12,617 nt of DNA from the NCBI GenBank assembly GCA_020718125.1, contig DYDC01000050.1, positions 1 to 12,617 on the forward strand, in the 5' to 3' direction. This document shows positions 12,510-12,617 of the stretch, in pieces (the first letter of the stretch is position 1; the number at the start of each line of letters is the position of its first letter). The translations under genes were made by a program, and so were the position numbers. The notes under the pieces are model-generated. The model did no database searches. It was not told the origin of the DNA and saw only the letters and a list, made by a program, of their open reading frames with translations. The DNA comes from Methylacidiphilum sp. (GTDB lineage: Bacteria > Verrucomicrobiota > Verrucomicrobiia > CAIQCK01).

Positions 12510-12617
12510 CGTTCCAACACCGCTCTCGGTGAGCGGTTGCAACGGAACGTAACTTTTCATGCAGGCCGAAGCAATACCTTTCTCGGTTTCCCTTGGAAAA
12601 CGGGCGCAACTTGACAC
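12510..12617 (-). other. Leader upstream of first prepilin gene, with a small hairpin
   Basis: This stretch precedes the first prepilin gene and reaches the window edge. It contains a perfect 7-bp inverted repeat (ACCGCTC, 5-nt loop, GAGCGGT) at 12519-12537, ending 9 nt before the chosen ATG, so it could hinder or tune ribosome access. An in-frame ATG at 12560 exists but would give an unusually long prepilin leader. I see no convincing sigma-70 or sigma-54 promoter; the cluster promoter may lie outside the window. Confidence 0.35.

Noticed and set aside
12510..12560. Start of the first prepilin at the ATG at 12560
   Set aside because: It would give a 32-residue leader before the G|Q site, long for Flp-type prepilins, and would place the hairpin inside the coding sequence; the downstream ATG fits better, though this is not proven.
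12561..12617. Promoter for the pilus operon, including a sigma-54-like TGTCAAGTTGC on the minus strand
   Set aside because: The spacing between the -24-like and -12-like elements is too short, and no sigma-70 pair with acceptable matches and spacing is present.
1..12617. CRISPR array, tRNA or rRNA gene, insertion sequence
   Set aside because: I saw no regularly spaced direct repeats, no tRNA-like cloverleaf or rRNA core sequences, and no transposase-like open frame.

Overview
The window is almost entirely one minus-strand gene cluster for a Tad (tight adherence, Flp-type IVc) pilus machine. Its proteins have a two-membrane logic: a lipobox protein, secreted proteins, and an inner-membrane protein with a long extracytoplasmic part. 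Together with the high G+C content this points to a Gram-negative bacterium. FHA domains, a PEGA lipoprotein and a DUF192 protein alongside Tad genes are reminiscent of Verrucomicrobiota, Planctomycetota or Myxococcota. I lean weakly towards a Verrucomicrobiota-like genome, but nothing here fixes the phylum.

Layout in the direction of transcription (right to left). Two short prepilin genes (12509-12339 and 12281-12009) come first. They are followed by a TadE-like pseudopilin (11951-11385), a large TadG-like protein (11388-9763) and a second TadE-like pseudopilin (9751-9149). Next come an unrecognised secreted protein (9152-8424, GTG start), CpaB/RcpC (8427-7474), the motor ATPase CpaF/TadA with an extra N-terminal FHA domain (7443-5731), and the platform protein TadB (5734-4844). 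After an interruption by one plus-strand gene (4150-4776), the minus-strand series resumes with TadC (4050-3142), a DUF192 protein (3131-2760), an FHA-transmembrane protein (2760-1351) and a five-repeat PEGA lipoprotein (1354-32). Several junctions are 1- or 4-base stop/start overlaps, which indicates translational coupling.

How it fits together: the prepilins and pseudopilins carry a class III-type leader ending in G|Q. They would be cleaved by a peptidase not encoded here, lifted out of the membrane by TadB/TadC, and powered by CpaF. CpaB normally works with an outer-membrane secretin. The secretin (CpaC/RcpA), TadZ/CpaE, TadD and the prepilin peptidase are all absent from the window. The downstream accessory block (DUF192, FHA-TM, PEGA lipoprotein) spans cytoplasm to outer envelope and may add phospho-threonine sensing and an envelope scaffold; this is inference.

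The most unusual points are two FHA proteins in one Tad cluster with differing phosphate-binding residues, and a PEGA lipoprotein whose five repeats have an exact 70-residue period. A plus-strand secreted-protein gene is wedged between tadB and tadC with palindromes at both borders, and a short DGxxLxGxV module is apparently shared between that gene and the PEGA lipoprotein. I found no stretch longer than 300 bases without a gene, and saw no tRNA, rRNA, CRISPR array or transposase.
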